This document shows positions 5,358-8,444 of a stretch of 8,444 nucleotides of DNA, in pieces. The stretch is from Gammaproteobacteria bacterium. GTDB lineage: Bacteria > Pseudomonadota > Gammaproteobacteria > Xanthomonadales > Xanthomonadaceae. The position numbers and the translations under genes were made by a program. The stretch is from NCBI GenBank assembly GCA_030431185.1, contig JAUIJO010000143.1:1-8444 (forward strand), read 5' to 3'. The notes under the pieces are model-generated. The model worked only from the letters and a program-made list of their open reading frames with translations, did no database searches and was not told the origin of the DNA. Positions within the stretch are counted from its first letter, which is position 1. Every line of letters begins with the position of its first letter.

Positions 5358-7865
5358 TCAGCCGTCCAGTTCGCGCAGCGTCACCGAGGGCGGGGCATCG
5401 AGGACCCGGCGGGTCGCGAACAGGCCGGCCAGCACCGCCGCCACGAGTCCGACCGCGCCGCCGAAGGCCGCCATGCCGGGGTCGGGCCGCCATGGCAGGT
5501 CGAACACCCGGACCGCGACCACTCCCGCCAGCGCCGACGCGGCCAGGGCCGCCACCAGCCCGGCCAGCAGGCCGATCGCGGCGAACTCCGACACCTGTGC
5601 CAGGCGCAGCTGGCGGCGGCTGCCGCCCAGCGCGCGCATGACCGCGCCTTCCTGCATGCGTTCGTCCTGGCTCGCGCTGACCGCGGCCATCAACACCAGC
5701 ACGCCGGCCGCCAGCGAGAAATAGAACACCACCCGCACCACCGTCGAGACCTGCTCGGCGGTGCCACGCACCTGGTCGAGGATGGCATCGATGTCGATCA
5801 CCGACAGGTTGGGGAATTCGCGCACGAGGTCGGCGGTGAAGCGGGGGTGGCCTTGCGGCAGGCGAACCGCGGTGATGTGGCTGGCGGGATAGCCGTCCAG
5901 CGCGCCCGGCGACGCAAGCACGAAGAAGTTGGGCTGGAAGCTTTCCCAGTCCACGCTGCGCAGGCTGGTGATGGTGCCCTCCAGGGTCTGCCCGGCGACA
6001 TCGAAGCCGATACGGTCGCCGATTTCCCAGCCCAGGTCGGCGGCGAAGTCTTCCTCCACCGACAACTCGGGCCGGGCCGGCGTGCCCGCCCAGAACCGGC
6101 CGGCGGTGATCGTGTTGTCCTCGCGCAGGGCCGTCGCCGACGACAGGTTGAAGGTGCGCTCTGCCATGCGTTCGGCCCGGCCGCCGCGATCGGAATAGTC
6201 ATCGCCGGTGACCGGCTTGCCGTCTTCGGTGACCAGGCGCGCGCGCACCATCGGGTGCAGGACCGGTGGCGCCAGTCCCTGCGCGGCGATGAAGTCGCCG
6301 ACCGCGTCGATCTGGTCGTCCTGCACGTTGATGATGAAGCGGTTCGGCGCGTCTTCCTCCAGGGCGAGCCGCCAACGGTCCAGCAGGTCCGTCTGCACGA
6401 ACGTCAGCAACAGCAGGGCCATCAGGCCCAGTCCGAGCGCGGAGACCTGCGCGATGCTGGTCGCCGCGTGACGGCTGACGTTCGCCAGCCCATAGCGGAG
6501 GCTGCCGCGCAGGCGCGACCGGAGCCGCCGCACGAGGGCGATCAACGCCCATGCCACCAGCGCGAGCGCGGTGAAGGTGGCCAGCAGGCCGCCCAGCATC
6601 GCCAGGGCCAGGGTCGCCGAACCCGCCTGCCACCACAGCAGGCCAGCCAGTCCGGCCAGGCCGGACAGCGCCACCAGCCAGGCCGCGGGTTCGACCGGGT
6701 CGAGGTCGCGACGCAGCACCCGCAGCGCCGATACGCGGCGCAGGGCGAGCACCGGTGGAGCCCCGAACGCCAGCAGGACCACCAGCCCCACCGCGTAGCC
6801 GCGCAGCACCGGCCACGCGGACGCGGACGGTATCTCGATCCCCAGCACGCCGGCCAGCCAGTGCGCCACGCCGGCCTGCAGGGCGAGCGCCAGCAGCACG
6901 CCCACGGTGCAGGCGAACACGCCCAGCAACAGCAACTCGCCCACGTGGATCGCCACCAGGGTGCGTTGCTGGGCGCCCAGGCAACGCATCACGGCGCTCC
7001 CCGACAGGTGGCGCTCGCTGTGGCGTCGCGCGGCCATCGCCACCGCCACCGCCGCCAGCACCACCGACACGAGGGCCGCGAGGCCGAGGAAGCGCCCGGC
7101 GCGGTCGAGCGACGAGCGGACCTCCGGGCGCGCGTCCTTGATCGTCTGCAGGCGCTGGCCACGGCCGAGCAGCGTTCCGGCATCGGCGCTGAAGGCGTCG
7201 ACGGCCGAGGGCGGGCCCGCCACCGCGAGCCGATAGCGGATCCGGCTGCCCTCCTGCACCAGGCCGGTAGCCGGCAGGTCGTCGAGGTTCATGAAGACCT
7301 TCGGCGCGATGTTGAAGTAATCGATGGAGGCGTCGGGTTCTTCCACCACGATCGCCGCCAGGCGCAGCTCGATGTCGCCCACGCCCAGCACGTCGCCCGG
7401 CCGCGCATCCAGGCGCGCGGCGCCATCCTGGCCCAGCCACGCCGTGCCGGCGGCAGGACCGCCACGCACGCGGCGCTCCTTGCCATCGGGCGTGCGCAGC
7501 ACGAAGCCGCCGCGCAGCGGATAGCCCGCGCCCAGGGCCTGCAACTGGCTCAGCTGCAGGCGCATCGCGTCGCCCTCGCCCACGGTGACCATGCTGTCGA
7601 GCGATCGTGTCTCGGCCTGTTGCAGGCCTTCCCTGCCCGCGGCGTCGCGGATCGGCCCGTCGATGGGCGCGTCGGCGCGGACCACCGCGTCGCCACCGAG
7701 CAGGCGATTGGCTTCCGCGGCGAGGGCGCGTTCGGCCCGGTCGGTCACCAGGCCCACCGAGGTCACCGCCAGCACGGCCAGGACCAGCGCGGCGAACAGG
7801 ATGCGCACGTCGCCGGCGCGCAGGTCGCGCCGCATCTGCCGCCAGGCCAGTGCGAAGGTCTTCAT
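5358..7865 (-). CDS. ybbP: YbbP-type ABC transporter permease (FtsX/MacB-like, two FtsX domains)
   Basis: This 835-residue inner-membrane protein matches the YbbP group (COG3127), typically about 800 residues. Helix 1 is at about 20-41, after MKTFALAWRQMRRDLRAGD. A large periplasmic domain follows (42-255). The first FtsX-type helix set lies near 258-279, 306-330 and 354-376. A middle group lies near 395-412, 417-446 and 472-490. A second periplasmic domain spans about 495-700. The last helices are near 705-729, 759-785 and 798-818, making about ten in all. Both FtsX units carry the cytoplasmic coupling motif (AVMRCLGAQQRTL at 291-303 and AVMRALGGSRRQL at 741-753). Such permeases act as mechanotransmitters rather than classical importers; the family is annotated as linked to lysophospholipase TesA export, an unproven role. 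The ATG at 7865 overlaps the ybbA stop as ATGA, so the two subunits are probably made together. Confidence 0.92.
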   Translation of the reverse strand: MKTFALAWRQMRRDLRAGDVRILFAALVLAVLAVTSVGLVTDRAERALAAEANRLLGGDAVVRADAPIDGPIRDAAGREGLQQAETRSLDSMVTVGEGDAMRLQLSQLQALGAGYPLRGGFVLRTPDGKERRVRGGPAAGTAWLGQDGAARLDARPGDVLGVGDIELRLAAIVVEEPDASIDYFNIAPKVFMNLDDLPATGLVQEGSRIRYRLAVAGPPSAVDAFSADAGTLLGRGQRLQTIKDARPEVRSSLDRAGRFLGLAALVSVVLAAVAVAMAARRHSERHLSGSAVMRCLGAQQRTLVAIHVGELLLLGVFACTVGVLLALALQAGVAHWLAGVLGIEIPSASAWPVLRGYAVGLVVLLAFGAPPVLALRRVSALRVLRRDLDPVEPAAWLVALSGLAGLAGLLWWQAGSATLALAMLGGLLATFTALALVAWALIALVRRLRSRLRGSLRYGLANVSRHAATSIAQVSALGLGLMALLLLTFVQTDLLDRWRLALEEDAPNRFIINVQDDQIDAVGDFIAAQGLAPPVLHPMVRARLVTEDGKPVTGDDYSDRGGRAERMAERTFNLSSATALREDNTITAGRFWAGTPARPELSVEEDFAADLGWEIGDRIGFDVAGQTLEGTITSLRSVDWESFQPNFFVLASPGALDGYPASHITAVRLPQGHPRFTADLVREFPNLSVIDIDAILDQVRGTAEQVSTVVRVVFYFSLAAGVLVLMAAVSASQDERMQEGAVMRALGGSRRQLRLAQVSEFAAIGLLAGLVAALAASALAGVVAVRVFDLPWRPDPGMAAFGGAVGLVAAVLAGLFATRRVLDAPPSVTLRELDG

Positions 7866-8444
7866 GCGGCCGGCGTCAGTTCGTCGGCGACGAGGCGCCC
7901 GCTGTCCAGGCGCAGCCGACGCCGGCAGCGCGCCGCCAACGCGTCGTCGTGGGTGACCAGCACAAGGGTGGTGCCCGCCTCGCCGTTGAGGGCGAACAGC
8001 AGCTCGATCACCGACTGCCCGGTGTGGGTGTCGAGGTTGCCGGTCGGCTCGTCGGCGAACAGGAGCGCCGGGCGGGTCACGAAGGCCCGCGCCAGGGCCA
8101 CGCGCTGTTGTTCGCCGCCGGAAAGCTGGCGGGGATAGTGGCCCAGCCGTTCGCCCAGCCCGACCTTCTCCAGGATCGCGCGCGCCGGCGCCTCGACCTC
8201 GCGGTCGCCCCGCAGCTCGAGCGGCAGCATCACGTTCTCCAGGGCCGTGAGCGATGGCAGCAGCTGGAAGTTCTGGAACACGAACCCGACCTTCTCGCCA
8301 CGCACGCGGGCACGCCCATCCTCGTCCAGCGACGACAGCGCGCCGCCATCGATGCGCACGCGGCCGGTGCTGGGCACGTCCAGGCCCGCCATCAGCGACA
8401 GCAGGGTGCTTTTACCCGAGCCCGAGGCGCCGACGATGGCCACC
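7862..8444 (-). CDS. ybbA: YbbA-type ABC transporter ATP-binding protein, N-terminus outside window
   Basis: Only the last 193 complete codons are in the window; about 35 N-terminal residues are missing compared with E. coli YbbA (228 residues), and the GTG at 8443 is an internal valine codon, not the start. Visible motifs, numbered from that valine, are Walker A GASGSGKST (5-13), Q-loop glutamine Q57 in FVFQNFQLLP, signature LSGGEQQR (107-114), Walker B LLFADEP (127-133), D-loop GNLD and switch histidine H165 in VTHDD. The tract FQLLPSLTALENVMLPLEL is typical of the LolD/MacB/YbbA branch. The protein would sit on the cytoplasmic face and power the YbbP permease encoded immediately after it with a 4-base ATGA overlap. 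LolD is less likely because the partner is a YbbP-type permease, not LolC/E. Confidence 0.93.
   Translation of the reverse strand, partial: VAIVGASGSGKSTLLSLMAGLDVPSTGRVRIDGGALSSLDEDGRARVRGEKVGFVFQNFQLLPSLTALENVMLPLELRGDREVEAPARAILEKVGLGERLGHYPRQLSGGEQQRVALARAFVTRPALLFADEPTGNLDTHTGQSVIELLFALNGEAGTTLVLVTHDDALAARCRRRLRLDSGRLVADELTPAA

Noticed and set aside
6199..7440. 413-codon minus-strand frame inside ybbP
   Set aside because: It is a shifted reading of the same strand as the permease, very rich in Arg, Gly, Ala and Pro, with no membrane helices or known domain.
1..8444. Search for mobile elements, CRISPR arrays, tRNA or rRNA genes, toxin-antitoxin or defence genes
   Set aside because: No repeat-spacer pattern, transposase, integrase, att-like repeat or structural RNA was recognised. 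Nearly all bases are explained by housekeeping-type genes.

Overview
This GC-rich, densely packed window looks chromosomal and gammaproteobacterial. The best fit is the Xanthomonadaceae/Lysobacteraceae (Lysobacter/Luteimonas-like). That placement is an inference from base composition and from the gene set: a YajQ homologue, a DUF1415 protein, RsmC, RsuA and a YbbA-YbbP ABC pair. No phage, IS, CRISPR, tRNA or rRNA sequence was seen, and no gene-free stretch exceeds about 150 bases. It reads as an ordinary core region.

Layout from left to right. (1) Minus strand, 1-1623: a YahK-type zinc alcohol dehydrogenase (550-1623) is followed, 48 bases downstream on the same strand, by an EamA/DMT transporter that leaves the window at base 1. 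(2) Plus strand, 1766-2813: yajQ and a DUF1415 gene form a short two-gene unit, divergent from the dehydrogenase across a 142-base spacer that holds a plausible promoter for yajQ. (3) Minus strand, 2821-5302: the train rsmC, rsuA, HAD phosphatase, with the genes joined by overlapping stop and start codons (ATGA and TGATG). It converges on DUF1415 with only 7 bases between stop codons. (4) Minus strand, 5358-8444: the ATPase ybbA (N-terminus outside the window) overlaps by 4 bases the large ten-helix permease ybbP. It lies 55 bases upstream of rsmC.

Functionally, rsmC and rsuA both modify 16S rRNA (m2G1207 and pseudouridine 516), so the third unit is a small-subunit rRNA modification operon with a coupled HAD phosphatase of unknown substrate. 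YbbA-YbbP form a type VII-like (MacB/FtsX-related) ABC complex of the inner membrane. YajQ is a small nucleotide- or RNA-binding protein reported as a cyclic-di-GMP effector in Xanthomonas. The dehydrogenase probably reduces aldehydes with NADPH, and the DMT protein probably exports a small metabolite.

No clearly new system was found. The points most worth a second look are the unexplained DUF1415 partner of yajQ and the HAD phosphatase locked to two rRNA modification genes.
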